In this document: positions 1 through 8,748 of the stretch, in pieces | Layout: each line of letters begins with the position of its first letter | Position numbering within the stretch: the stretch's first letter is position 1 | Assembly: GCA_000969725.1 (NCBI GenBank) | Contig: JXSR01S045033.1 | DNA length: 20,177 bases | DNA from: Ophiothrix spiculata | Lineage: Eukaryota > Echinodermata > Ophiuroidea > Amphilepidida > Ophiotrichidae | Reading direction: 5' to 3' (one strand) | The notes under the pieces: model-generated | Databases searched by the model: none | Told to the model about the DNA's origin: nothing | What the model saw: the letters and a program-made list of their open reading frames with translations, nothing else | Made by a program: the position numbers and the translations under genes

Positions 1-535
1 CTTCTACAGATATATATTACACAATAGAGCAGCTAAATCTTAAGTGTAGAGTTTCATCTGTATGTTTATGTAATATCTCAATTATATATAGCTGCCCTTT
101 GTCAATTTTCTTTGAGCAGTAAAGATTATAGAAACAAAAACTAAACGGAGCAGCTAGTACTGACTAATATCAGACTGCTTTGAGAATCAGGCATGAGAAT
201 TTTCAGGAAATTTCCTGACTTACGGATTTTTTTTTGAAAATTTCCCCGTTCAAATCTATAGCAAAGTCCTTATTTTCAGGAAATAACAAAATTTCAGGCA
301 ACCTTGGGCATTTAGGTAATTGCTTTAACACACCATGGTCATTTTTGCACCTTTTTCACAAGATATAAATGCAATGTGAAGCTGAAATTCAAATGCATGT
401 ATGCACATATGTATTGCTTAAACAATATGATAAACATAGCCTTTTCATTAAGGTTTCAACCCTTTTTTTTTAATTCCACTTGTTTAAATGCATTACTTCA
501 CTTTAGCCTCGGTCCGAGGCGAAGGGGTTTGGAGA

Positions 536-640
536 TAGTAACCATTAATAATTGTTTATATAGTAGGCCTATTTCCTTTACTTTTTCTAGTAACTATTAA
601 TAATTGTTTATATAGTAGGCCTATTTCCTTTACTTTTTTC
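536..640. repeat. Two-copy tandem duplication, 52-bp unit
   Basis: Units 536-587 and 588-640 are nearly identical, each starting tagtaac and containing atataGTAGGCCTATttcc. They differ by one substitution and one T. The duplication sits just inside the left TIR of the 504-1178 element. Confidence 0.9.
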
Positions 641-693
641 TTCCTCAATCTGTAATATATACACTTTTGTAACCAATATTCCCTGAGCCATAA

Positions 694-735
694 TGTGAAC
701 AATATTTTCGTAATTGTGAACAATATTTTCGTATC
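694..735. repeat. Two-copy tandem duplication, 21-bp unit
   Basis: The unit tgtgaacaatattttcgta plus two bases occurs at 694-714 and again from 715. It lies inside the 504-1178 element. Confidence 0.85.
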
Positions 736-959
736 CCTGTAGCTCCTATTTCCATGCTCCCATTATACATGTCGTTGATTTTCATTCTTTTTATTCCCCC
801 TATCAGCTAGAAGGATACAATGATCTAAGGTAACAACAGGGACCCGTTTATAACACTTATATGCATTGATGAAAAAAATAGCAAACCAACAAATTTTTGA
901 TTGTAGGATCATAAGTAGGCCTAGAAATTGACAGTTGCCTTGCAAACATACCTGGACTA

Positions 960-1120
960 AATACTCCTGAAAGAGAAGAAAAAAGGGGAAATCAGAGGAA
1001 AAAAACATAAAAAAAGAAAGAAAGGAAAAAAAGAAAAGAAAAAAAAGGGCCTCTAAGGCAAAAGAGGGGAAAAACATAAAAATTAGATGAAAAATAAGAA
1101 GGAAAAAAAAAAAAAAAAGA
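960..1120. repeat. Purine-rich low-complexity tract
   Basis: The + strand is almost wholly A and G, with a run of about 17 A at 1103-1119. Minus-strand reading frames here (Phe/Leu/Ser-rich) are translations of this simple sequence and not genes. It is part of the TIR element's interior. Confidence 0.85.
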
Positions 1121-1494
1121 CTTATAGTATTGGTATCCTTCACTATCTCCAAAGCCCTTTCGCCTCGAATCGAGGCTAACTTCACTTACTCTTGGAGTAT
1201 TGGGCAAATCTTGTAACAGGAAAACAAAATGTTTGAAGAAATTAAAAATCATTATTCACATTGCTTTGACCTCTTATATTGAATATACCATACAAGTCCT
1301 GCCCATCCATTTTGACACCCAAAGAGCAAATATAGGCAGTTCTGTAATTGAATACCTGAGTAAGAAATCCACCCAAGTCCATATTTAAGGCAAATGGGAA
1401 ATTGGCTTTTGCATATTATAGCCATGGGTTGTTGGTTGACTACCATATGGATATGGGTCAAAGGTTCACAATCCAACAGAAGAACTTGGTTAAA

Positions 1495-1825
1495 TAAAGG
1501 AGCTTAGTCTTATTTTTCAAAATTTAGTTTTCATTGTGATATGAAAGAAGGCCATTCAAGAGATCTAAGTTTCAAATTTCAGCTGAATCTGTCAAATCGT
1601 TTTGATTTTACGGGTAATTTTGTATTTCAGAGCCGTCAATATGTTACTGTGTAAAATTTATTATGGTTACCATAATTAGACACATTTTCATATATATCTC
1701 CAAAACGGAACATAACTCAGCAATGAAATTTCACATACGTTATGAGAAAATTATGAGCAACATTTTGGTACCAAAATCCCAAGAAGTGTAAAAAAAAGTT
1801 AAGGTAATCGGACTAAGCTCCTTTA
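1495..1825 (+). mobile_element. MITE family 1, copy A (TIR taaaggagcttagtc)
   Basis: A perfect 15-bp terminal inverted repeat, taaaggagcttagtc at 1495-1509 and its complement at 1811-1825, bounds a 331-bp AT-rich noncoding segment. Internal landmarks shared with two other copies include tatctccaaaacggaacataa, atggttaccataatta and a gtaccaaaatc block. The outermost TA on each side could be a TA target duplication as in Tc1/mariner-type MITEs, which is inference. Confidence 0.8.
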
Positions 1826-2565
1826 AGGTTTCTCATAATCACCTTTCCTAACTTTTTCTGGACTTAGGTAGTCTTTGTATTCATTAACTCAGTTGACAGT
1901 TGATATGTATATCACAGTCCTTAAAATGGTGGCATATTTACCTGGATGTAGCCTAGTTACTATAGCTGGACTAATGGGCAATTACTTCCTGAAGTACTTC
2001 TGGTGTTGAAAAATGTTTTTTCAATTTTCACTGGCCCTAAAATGGGATTAATTTTGTTTATAACAGTTATACTACAAATAGAATTAAAGTGGTTAAAACT
2101 GTCAAATTGAAATAGCTTGAAGAATGTGAATCTGTGGGTGTGGGTCAGAGTTGATGGTTGGTATTGACCCACTCCATGGTCTGCTAATATGGTTATGTCA
2201 TGACAGATGCAAAACAAAATGAATAATGAACTTGAGTTAGGGGTTAGTTTCCAAGTTTATTTGAACATAGCAGCAATCAAGGTCTCTGTGTTAGGTCATT
2301 TTCATAAAGCGTTTCTGCAGAAATTGAGTTTGGTAAACTTTTGGTGTAAGTGCTGTATTCTAAGCACAGAAGACTAGATGCTGTGTGTGTATAGTTCCTG
2401 GTTCGTGTTGTCAAGATGATCAAGTCTGGCCTTCTCAGATGTTGTCCCTATGGGTGCTTTGGCATCTGGCCTTTGGGTGGAAAGGCTCAACAAAAGAAGG
2501 TATTTATTGTATGTGCATGACCAGAGGGTGTGATGTGTGGAATATATGATTCTGTGTATAGTATA

Positions 2566-2799
2566 CAAATATTGAATGCCTGAGAGTGCAATTGTACAAA
2601 ATATATCATGAGGTCAAATTTTGACTTTCCTAGCCGAGTAGCCGAGTGAAATGGATCAGTCAAAATTTGACCGAATGATCTATTTCACGAGCATAGGCAT
2701 TCAATATTTGTTTTATATCATGATATCACACAGGTTTGTTTCATGCTGTGCAATGGAAAAAAAATTGCACGGCTCAAATCACTGCAATCATGATATAAA
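2566..2799. repeat. Nested inverted repeats, probable foldback element(s)
   Basis: A perfect 16-bp inverted repeat, caaatattgaatgcct (2566-2581) and its complement (2695-2710), encloses a perfect 15-bp one, ggtcaaattttgact (2612-2626) and 2658-2672. Immediately beside it, tttatatcatgat (2712-2724) pairs with 2787-2799 and encloses gtgcaat/attgcac (2748-2754, 2764-2770). The two hairpins are adjacent. No coding sequence is present. Confidence 0.75.
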
Positions 2800-3284
2800 T
2801 ATACCTATTGTATTGTAGTGTTGTAATTGTGACCATAGTATATTTGAAATCATCCAAAGGTAAAGTGCTCAACCAAAATACATAACACATTTTGCAGCAT
2901 GTGCAAGTAAAAGCTTGCAAAATGCACCTACTACTGTCAAGCACATCCCCTATTGTGTGGCAATAAGCAGCAATGGCTATAGCTGGATTATGCTACTGAA
3001 ACAGGGCGATATTGTTTATGCAGTAACCCTCTACTTCCAGGTTGTATGTACTATGCAGTCAATTATGGTTAATTAAATAGGCCTATAAAGTTATCATATT
3101 ATCATGTTACATTCATACTGCATGGTATTATGTAAGAATTTTCTGAAATTTCTTCCAATTTTTTTTTTACAATGGTATTTACATATTTTATGACATTGAC
3201 TATTATCAAACTTTGTAAAGTTTTCATATTGCAACATATCTGCATGTTATGGAGCTGAAACAGTGAAATAATTCTGTGACCATG

Positions 3285-3495
3285 CTGTAGCGTGGCCGAG
3301 CGGTTAGAGCAAGGGTCTCGTAATACAGAGATTGTGAGTTCGAGCCCCGGGCCGGGCAGTTTTCGTCTCCTTGTTTCCTTGGGCAAGATACTTTACTCTA
3401 CTTGCTCCTTGGTCGGACAGTCACGTAAAGCCGTGGGTCCCTATGTACGAATGCTCCTTCATGGGGTGCTGCATACAGTGTATACCTGGTGGTGA
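3285..3495 (+). mobile_element. tRNA-derived SINE
   Basis: The head looks like a tRNA: an A box tggccgagcgg at 3293-3303 and a B box gagttcgagcc at 3336-3346, spaced 32 bp apart as in Pol III promoters. A GC-rich junction (cccgggccgggc) and a body with cttgggcaagatactttact follow; a short phrase of this kind is common in invertebrate SINE bodies (from memory). The anticodon arm does not fold cleanly and there is no 3' acceptor stem, so this is not a functional tRNA gene. The 3' end is uncertain. Confidence 0.65.
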
Positions 3496-3638
3496 GTCTA
3501 TAACCAATAATCCAATTTTCATGGAACCTTTTAAAACTATTTATAAACAATCCCCTCTATTAAAGAACCTTTTCCCAATTATTTTCCAGTAAAGTATTTC
3601 AAAATTTGAATATTAGATTTCAACATGAACTTGCTTCT

Positions 3639-3959
3639 TAAAGGAGCATGGTCCGATTGCTTCAACATTTTTTCAAATTATTTGAGATTTTGGTATCAAA
3701 ATATTGCTCATATTTTTCTCATAAACTTTGTGAAATTTAACGGCTGAATTATGTTCTGTTTTGGAGATATATATGACAATGTGTCTATTTATGGTAACCA
3801 TAATTAATTTTACACAATAATGTATACATGACTCTGAAATACAAAATTGCCAATAAAATCAAAACTATTTGACCGATTCAGCTGAAATTTGAAATTTAAA
3901 CTTCTTTTGAGATTATCTTTCATATGACATTGAAAAATTGGACCAAGCAAGCTCCTTTA
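3639..3959 (-). mobile_element. MITE family 1, copy B, inverted
   Basis: This copy begins taaaggagcatggtcc and ends ggaccaagcaagctccttta. Its reverse complement aligns along the whole length of copy A, including the reversed forms of the internal landmarks (ttatggtaaccataatta at 3789-3806, gttttggagatatata). One TIR has four extra bases. It lies 154 bp upstream of exon A. Confidence 0.8.
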
Positions 3960-4113
3960 ATAAACACTACCCTTTGAAAAAAAAAATATCACCCCTAGGA
4001 AATTATTAGTGACAATTTTATATGTGGAACCATAGATCTATTTTTCATGGATTTTAAGCCAATTAATTTGGTGTTAGGATCTTTAAAACTGAACCATTTT
4101 CCTTTTTTTACAG

Positions 4114-4496
4114 GATGAGGAGAAAGAGGTAGATACTAAAGAAACAGAAGAAACAACACCAACAGCAGAATCAACAGAAACAAAATCAAGTGACAAAGAC
4201 CCATCAGGGGATAACAAAGTCAAAATGGACAACCAAACGGTAGTAGCTTCACAACCCCAGTCTGAAATATTAAACACTGATTCCAAGAACAATGCCAAGA
4301 GCAATGATTCAGCGGCGCCTAAAACGGACACTGAAAATAAAGCGCCAACTGAGGCGAGTTCTGAAAATAAAGAAAATGCAGCCGAGAATGCAACGGAAGG
4401 TGATGCTTCCAAGAAAGAAAATGAAGAGCTAGTTGAAGATACAGAGGAAGAAGACCCAGAGGAGAAAAAGAGGAAAAAAGCTCTACTGAATAGATC
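4114..4496 (+). CDS. TRIO: Exon A: acidic disordered linker preceding DH2
   Basis: The acceptor is a pyrimidine run ending tttttttacag at 4113 and the donor is gtaagt at 4497. The exon starts in phase 0 and ends with two bases (TC) of a Ser codon completed by the next exon. It encodes 127 residues dominated by Glu, Lys, Thr, Ser, Asp and Asn, for example TKETEETTPTAESTETKSSD near the start, with no predicted fold. The last third is an acidic stretch (ELVEDTEEEDPEE) followed by a basic patch (KKRKKALLNR) that leads into the DH domain. The same layout, a charged linker followed by a basic patch, occurs before GEF2 in family members. The composition is low complexity, so homology rests on the splice and frame connection to the DH exon. 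The upstream exon is not in the window. The foldback element starting at 4519 lies just past the donor. Confidence 0.85.
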
Positions 4497-4518
4497 GTAA
4501 GTCAGACCTCGTAGTCAG

Positions 4519-4950
4519 TGGGGCTCTCCACTCCGTGACACGGAAGCATTAAATCTAGATGAATGTGGATTTCCAAAGTGCAGATTGTGTTCACATGGGG
4601 GCAATCTACACATGAGTGCAGATCCAGATGCAAGATGCAGATCTGAGATCCTGATCTCCGTAGACCGCTTACACATACGCATGTAGCAGAGTGCTGTACA
4701 GCAGATCCAGATCTGACGCCCGTGTAGCCACTCCCATGTAGATTGCCCCATGGTCACGCGTCAATCTGCACTTTACTCCAGTTGCGCGTATTGACATGCT
4801 AGGGTGTGTGTGTGCGTGGAAATAACACAACTACACTTATATACACACGCAGTCTCTCACGCTCATGTGATCATTTGCTGAAGTCCAGTTTAATCTAGAT
4901 GCATCTGGAATTGCGAAGTACATATTGATTTTCTAGTGTGGAGAGCCCCA
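4519..4950. mobile_element. Foldback/TIR element 22 bp past a splice donor
   Basis: A perfect 13-bp terminal inverted repeat, tggggctctccac at 4519-4531 and its complement at 4938-4950, bounds 432 bp. Inside, catgggggcaatctac (from 4594) pairs with gtagattgccccatg (to 4752), giving a second nested hairpin, and several copies of cagatccagat occur between. Sub-terminal sequence (tctagatgaat / atgcatctaga) also partly matches in inverse orientation. It is noncoding and richer in GC and CpG than the surrounding intron. No clear target duplication was found. Confidence 0.7.
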
Positions 4951-5317
4951 TGGATGAGTATTATCATGGACCCCCATTGGGCCCCATTGTGGGGAGAATG
5001 TGGGCATGTTTTGCCAAGTCCCATACAAAGACCTATTACATGTGCAGTAATTGCTTTCATGCAAAAGATAGCTGTGCTTCAATCTGAAGAATACCTTTCT
5101 TTTTTCAAGTATTTTTAGGCCTAGGACTGCACTTATGAAATCTTTTAGCCAAGAGATGGGAAAAATCTTTAAATTTGGTATGTACAACAAATATTTGCAT
5201 ACCAAATTTTTGAGTAGATTTCAAGTTCAGTATCTATATTTTTATTTATTTATTTTTAACTAGCATATGTCGGAAAGTCTGAGTATTCCCAAAAGTATAC
5301 ATTCTTAAATTTCAAAG

Positions 5318-5834
5318 AATGCCTCAAGAGTATGAAGAATAGATTGCTGAAAATATCAATTTTAGTTAGAAGTATTTGATGTAAGAATTACTTGTTATCT
5401 TGTTTGTTTTACCAAGTATCATCTCACAATCTACTAAACATAAGCTGTGATTGGATATATTGGATTACTTGTAAATCATGTTGCTCCTGAAATTACATGA
5501 GCTTTATTTAGTTACTTTCACTTATTTCCAGGTAATGAAAGCAAGTTCCTGTTTCAGGCAGAATTTAATTTGATCAAAATGTGTAAGGAATGTTTTACCT
5601 TGACTTGACCTCAAAGTATGTTTGAATTTTTGAATAGTCATACAAATCATCAATCATAGATGAATTGCAAGATCTTGTTTAATTGAGGTACAGTGAAAGT
5701 GACAAGAACCCATTATAGGCTATAAAAGTGACAGTAGCATAGCAGTCATAGTCAGGCAAACCACAATGTTATATTTTAAGTGGCAGATACATGCAAAGTT
5801 TATCAAGGAAATAGAAACATACTCTTGAGGCATT
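5318..5834. repeat. Separated 17-bp inverted repeat
   Basis: aatgcctcaagagtatg at 5318-5334 recurs as an exact reverse complement at 5818-5834. The 483 bp between show nothing recognisable. It may mark the ends of a decayed transposon, but flanks match poorly and no target duplication is evident. Confidence 0.4.
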
Positions 5835-6025
5835 ATTTGCTGCAGTTTTTTGTCACCCATTTTACCCAGGTGTAAACAAGCTCCATTTGATGAGAGTAGG
5901 ATCAGACAATTGCCTATTCTTTTCATCATGGGGCTGAGACTTGACATAAATCCAAAGTCTTTGATCAAATTTTAACATTGGACCTTCCTTTTAGGATGAG
6001 CAATAGATATTGAATAGTATATTTA

Positions 6026-6206
6026 GGTATTCAAACATACTACAGAGTTGTTCATCGCTAATCAACAACGATGCATCCATGCGTCTGCGTATTTTTTTAT
6101 CGCGCGAGGGTGGCTTTAACCACCCGAGTGTGATAAAAATACGCCGACGCATCGGATGCAGAGTTGTTGATTAGCGATGAACAACTCTGTAGCATGTTTG
6201 AATACC
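6026..6206. mobile_element. 181-bp near-perfect palindrome (hairpin MITE)
   Basis: Arms of about 85 bp start ggtattcaaacat and meet at a central ggtgg-ctttaa-ccacc. The outer 44 bp of each arm differ at one position. The inner arms carry CpG-rich text (cgcgcgagggtgg versus ccacccgagtgtg). The transcript would form a long hairpin. A diverged relative of the arm (cacaaatcaacaacgg) appears at about 6487-6502. Confidence 0.8.
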
Positions 6207-6317
6207 TTTCAACAACGAATATCTTCCTGAAAAAATCATAAATAATTCGAAATGTTTTCAATGTAACAAAATTCTCATCTCAATCAAAATACTTTGAAGA
6301 ATCTGAAACATAATGCT

Positions 6318-6540
6318 AGTTTTTAAATGACTGATGCTTTGTCGTTTTCAACTGTCGTCCTTGCACGTACTCAGGTTCCTGACGCGCAATGAACAGTGCG
6401 CCGACTTAAGTGCACTGCGTAAACGCACCTCCGTGTACGCTGTGCCATGCGTGACGCGCTTATTTGAATATCAACTGTGGATTCATCACAAATCAACAAC
6501 GGTACGCTCCTGTATAAGGAGATACAGCGAGTTGTTGAAT
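6318..6540. repeat. CpG-containing dispersed-repeat fragment, unclassified
   Basis: This segment is higher in GC and CpG (gacgcgcaatg, gtgcgccgac, gcgtgacgcgc) than the intron around it. Its 3' part, caacaacgg...agcgagttgttg, resembles the arms of the 6026-6206 palindrome. It has no convincing coding content. It is probably a diverged transposon fragment. Confidence 0.35.
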
Positions 6541-7454
6541 AATAATTGAAATACTTCTTGGAGAGCTTATGTTTGAAAGAAAGACTTAGAATTAGAAGGT
6601 AGTGAGTTTAAACTCAGCAAGACTTCATCTCAATTGCATCGGTGACCCGTGTACCATTTGGGAGATTACAAGAGGAATTGCAATCTTCTTGCTAGTTTAG
6701 TGATGTTCTAATGATGTCTGATATTTAGACTTGCAATCTGGATTTTAATGCAGTAAGAAAAATATTCAACAAATACAAGCTCATAAATCATTTTACTAAT
6801 GGCAATAAATTCAATTCAGAGTGAGTCCTATTTCAGGAACCATTGCACATGCTTTGATTACACATGGCACAGTTATTATGGCCCATTCTAGAAATTACTG
6901 GAACACCCCTAAATGACAAAGGATTCTAGTTTTCAAGTTTAATTTTTTAGTTTTTGCAATAAAATCCAAGTAAATTAAAACAATCAAAATGGTAAAGTGC
7001 TCAACCCTTTGGGAGCATAATACAAAAGTTATAGACTTGGTTACATCAGCTTACATGTTTGACAAATTTGTATCACAAGGGAGGCCTACAGGCCAACCCT
7101 CGATCATCATAAGCTAATTGCAGAATTTAGTTTTTATTCAAAAGTTATAATGGGAAATCCCAAAATAAATCAAATATTTTGTTTTATGTAATTTCCAAAT
7201 ATTCATTTTAAATTCATTGAAATTACCAACATTTAACACTTTGGGTCTAGAATAGTATAAGAAAGGCATCAAGAATTCAATTTTTATCATTGAAAAGCAA
7301 ATACCCCCAAAGAAATATTTAATCCTGAAGATTTTCAAAATTTTTAGCAAAAATACTTATGTATTTGAAAGGGGTTTTTTCCCATTAATTTCTGGAAAGC
7401 CAAATATTTGTTATTTGAACTAATCCATGACTGATTTCACTTTTGCTTTCCTAG

Positions 7455-7521
7455 GTTTGTCTTGCATGAATTTGTAGAAACTGAGAATGATTATGTGGTA
7501 GACATCGGCAAGTTAGTTGAG
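7455..7521 (+). CDS. TRIO: Exon B: start of DH2 domain, conserved region 1
   Basis: Acceptor ctttcctag ends at 7454; donor gtaagg begins at 7522. The first base completes the Ser codon from exon A, and the exon then encodes FVLHEFVETENDYVVDIGKL plus VE, ending in phase 0. This is CR1 of the Dbl-homology fold, the first long helix. The Glu of the VETE motif is the conserved acidic residue that contacts switch I of the Rho GTPase in DH structures (family knowledge). The exon is only 67 nt, too short to be called by ORF length, and is identified by motif and frame. The next intron carries the Penelope-like insertion. Confidence 0.92.
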
Positions 7522-7604
7522 GTAAGGTCAATGAAGTAGCCATCATATATAAATTTGGAATAAGAAGTGGACCAAAATTAAATGTTTACAAATTAGAAAT
7601 TCAA

Positions 7605-7714
7605 TTATATGTGTCCGTGTGTAATCGCTTGATTTGGACCGAGGGCCGGTAGGTTCGCTATTCTCGCTACCAGCCCGAGGGCCAAATCAAGCAATTACAC
7701 ACAGACATATATAA
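7605..7714. mobile_element. 110-bp palindrome with CpG-rich centre
   Basis: Arms ttatatgtgtccgtgtgtaa and its imperfect complement (to 7714) continue through cgcttgatttgg / ccaaatcaagca and gggccggtag / ctaccagccc, around a loop gttcgctattctcg. Only a few positions mismatch. The AT-rich outer arms with a CpG-rich core resemble the layout of 6026-6206. Confidence 0.75.
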
Positions 7715-8106
7715 ACATATGTTTTGTTAAATTTTGGCTTACAGGTCATGTGAAGTGATATTGTGGAGGTTTTCCTGTTGAATTCTGCACTCGCAATGTG
7801 AATTTGGGAACCCAAATGCCTCTATTTTGAGCTCCATAGCTGACAATGCCATTGCACCTGACCAAAAAAGTAACCATATAGACAGTCTGATATCTCCCCC
7901 TATATCTTTAGCATGATATTGTGGGAGAATTTTGAAGTCTGGCAAATAATAGAACATAGTCAAGACAAAGAGATACATCTCCATTCTATCTACCACTGTA
8001 AAGCTTACATTTTGAAGAAGTAGTTCTGCCACTGTCTCACATTGTCAGTTTTAAACTACTTTTGTTTGGCGATGTATTTTAAGCTTGAGAATATTCATGA
8101 AGTTTG

Positions 8107-8120
8107 TACCCCATTCTGTT
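8107..8120. repeat. Left target-site duplication of Penelope-like element
   Basis: taccccattctgtt here is repeated exactly at 8828-8841, on the other side of the insertion. Fourteen bases is within the variable range known for Penelope-like elements. Confidence 0.8.
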
Positions 8121-8161
8121 ATATCTATGAATGTTGTCAATCATCCAGGTTGCTTCAAATA

Positions 8162-8316
8162 GCAAAATATGAAATGAATCTGGTCAACTGGACTTACGTT
8201 TTTGATAGCTACAGTATCACTCCTCATCCAAGGAGCATCATCAGGCCGTGTGATCTTCTGTCGGCTTATCGATCCGTGACAGTGTAGAATAGTCAAGTGA
8301 GAGACGTAAAGGAATT
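8162..8316 (-). repeat. Left inverted arm (pLTR copy) of Penelope-like element
   Basis: It starts gcaaaatatgaaatgaatct and ends gacgtaaaggaatt. It is complementary to 8673-8827 over the full 155 bp with four mismatches. Because of this, opposite-strand frames on the two arms translate to the same peptide, a by-product and not a gene. Confidence 0.85.
8189..8254 (-). ncRNA. Candidate degenerate hammerhead ribozyme, left arm
   Basis: On the minus strand the left arm carries the same layout: CTGATGA (complement of 8238-8244), the same 5-bp stem II hairpin and gatac instead of gaaac (complement of 8214-8218). It is the inverted partner of the right-arm candidate. Confidence 0.35.
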
Positions 8317-8748
8317 AGTTCATCCCAAAGACAAACTCCCTCGAAATAAACAACAGAACATTGTTTATGGTTTTAAGTGTGGAGACAGTGAATGTGCGGA
8401 AACTTACATAGGTGAAACTAAACAGCCTATGCACAAGCGGATGTACCAACACAGGAGACCTAGCTCAACGGGACTTAACGATTCCGCTATTTTCTCAAAG
8501 AGTTAAAACATACCTTTGAGGATAAGGACATTGTAATTCTAGACAAAGTGCAAAAGTGGTTTGAGAGAGGAGTCAAAGAAGCCATCTATGTCCGTAGGGA
8601 GGAACCTTCACTTAACAGAGGAGGGGGCCTTAGACATAATCTTCGCAACACATACGACCCAGCGATCAAGAAAATTCCTTTACGTCACTCACATGACTAT
8701 TCTACACCGTCACGGATCGATAAGCCGACAGAAGATCACACGGCCTGA
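8297..8748 (+). pseudogene. Penelope-like element GIY-YIG endonuclease, frameshifted 3' fragment
   Basis: The first frame (to a stop at 8504-8506) contains NIVYGF, KCGDSEC, TYIGET and KRMYQHR. These are the GIY and YIG halves of the nuclease motif with intervening Cys residues as in Penelope-like elements, and the catalytic-type Arg. A one-base loss near 8490-8497 shifts the frame. The rest reads FLKELKHTFEDKDIVILDKV, then QKWFERGVKEAIYVRREEPS and LNRGGGLRHNL, a tail strongly typical of these elements. The shifted frame ends at TGA 8746-8748 inside the right arm. In intact elements this domain nicks target DNA for reverse transcription. Only the C-terminal ~150 codons remain. Confidence 0.85.

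Larger units (their letters stand above)
504..1178. mobile_element. 675-bp nonautonomous TIR element with 9-bp target duplication
   Basis: The ends 504-541 and 1141-1178 are inverted repeats of about 38 bp with roughly five differences and a one-base indel: tagcctcg, a palindromic cgaggcgaa part, then ttggagatagt. The 9-bp sequence acttcactt directly flanks both ends (495-503 and 1179-1187), as expected for a target-site duplication. No transposase frame is visible inside. The interior holds a 52-bp tandem duplication, a 21-bp tandem duplication and a purine-rich tract. A 9-bp duplication is compatible with a Mutator-like origin, but the superfamily is inference. Confidence 0.75.
1..4113 (+). 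other. Intronic sequence upstream of first visible exon
   Basis: No coding exon could be recognised. The stretch contains the TIR element 504-1178, two MITE copies (1495-1825 and 3639-3959), nested palindromes 2566-2799 and a SINE at about 3285-3495, each listed separately. Remaining parts (1-503, 1179-1494, 1826-2565, 2800-3284) are AT-rich and show no ORF with protein character. Because the exon at 4114 begins in phase 0 after a strong acceptor, this is most likely a Trio intron; the upstream exon would lie beyond position 1. Confidence 0.7.
4497..7454 (+). other. Intron 1 (A-B)
   Basis: This intron of 2958 bp has donor gtaagt and acceptor ctttcctag. It holds the foldback element 4519-4950, a distant 17-bp inverted repeat (5318-5334 with 5818-5834), the palindrome 6026-6206 and a CpG-containing segment at 6318-6540. 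4951-5317, 5335-5817 and 6541-7440 show AT-rich sequence with no recognisable gene. Confidence 0.8.

Noticed and set aside
763-1252. Minus-strand frames rich in Phe, Leu and Ser (look like membrane proteins)
   Set aside because: They are translations of the purine-rich tract and TIR-element interior; no family motif, no splice support.
3285-3360. tRNA gene
   Set aside because: A and B boxes are present but the anticodon arm and acceptor stem do not fold as a tRNA and a SINE body follows.
4083-4412. Minus-strand frame of 109 residues opposite exon A
   Set aside because: It is the complement of the Glu/Lys/Ser-rich coding exon; the plus frame has the correct splice sites and links to the DH domain.
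5990-6010. ttttag-gatgag as a splice acceptor for an exon
   Set aside because: The downstream frame runs straight into the palindrome 6026-6206 and has no similarity; exons A and B already join cleanly.
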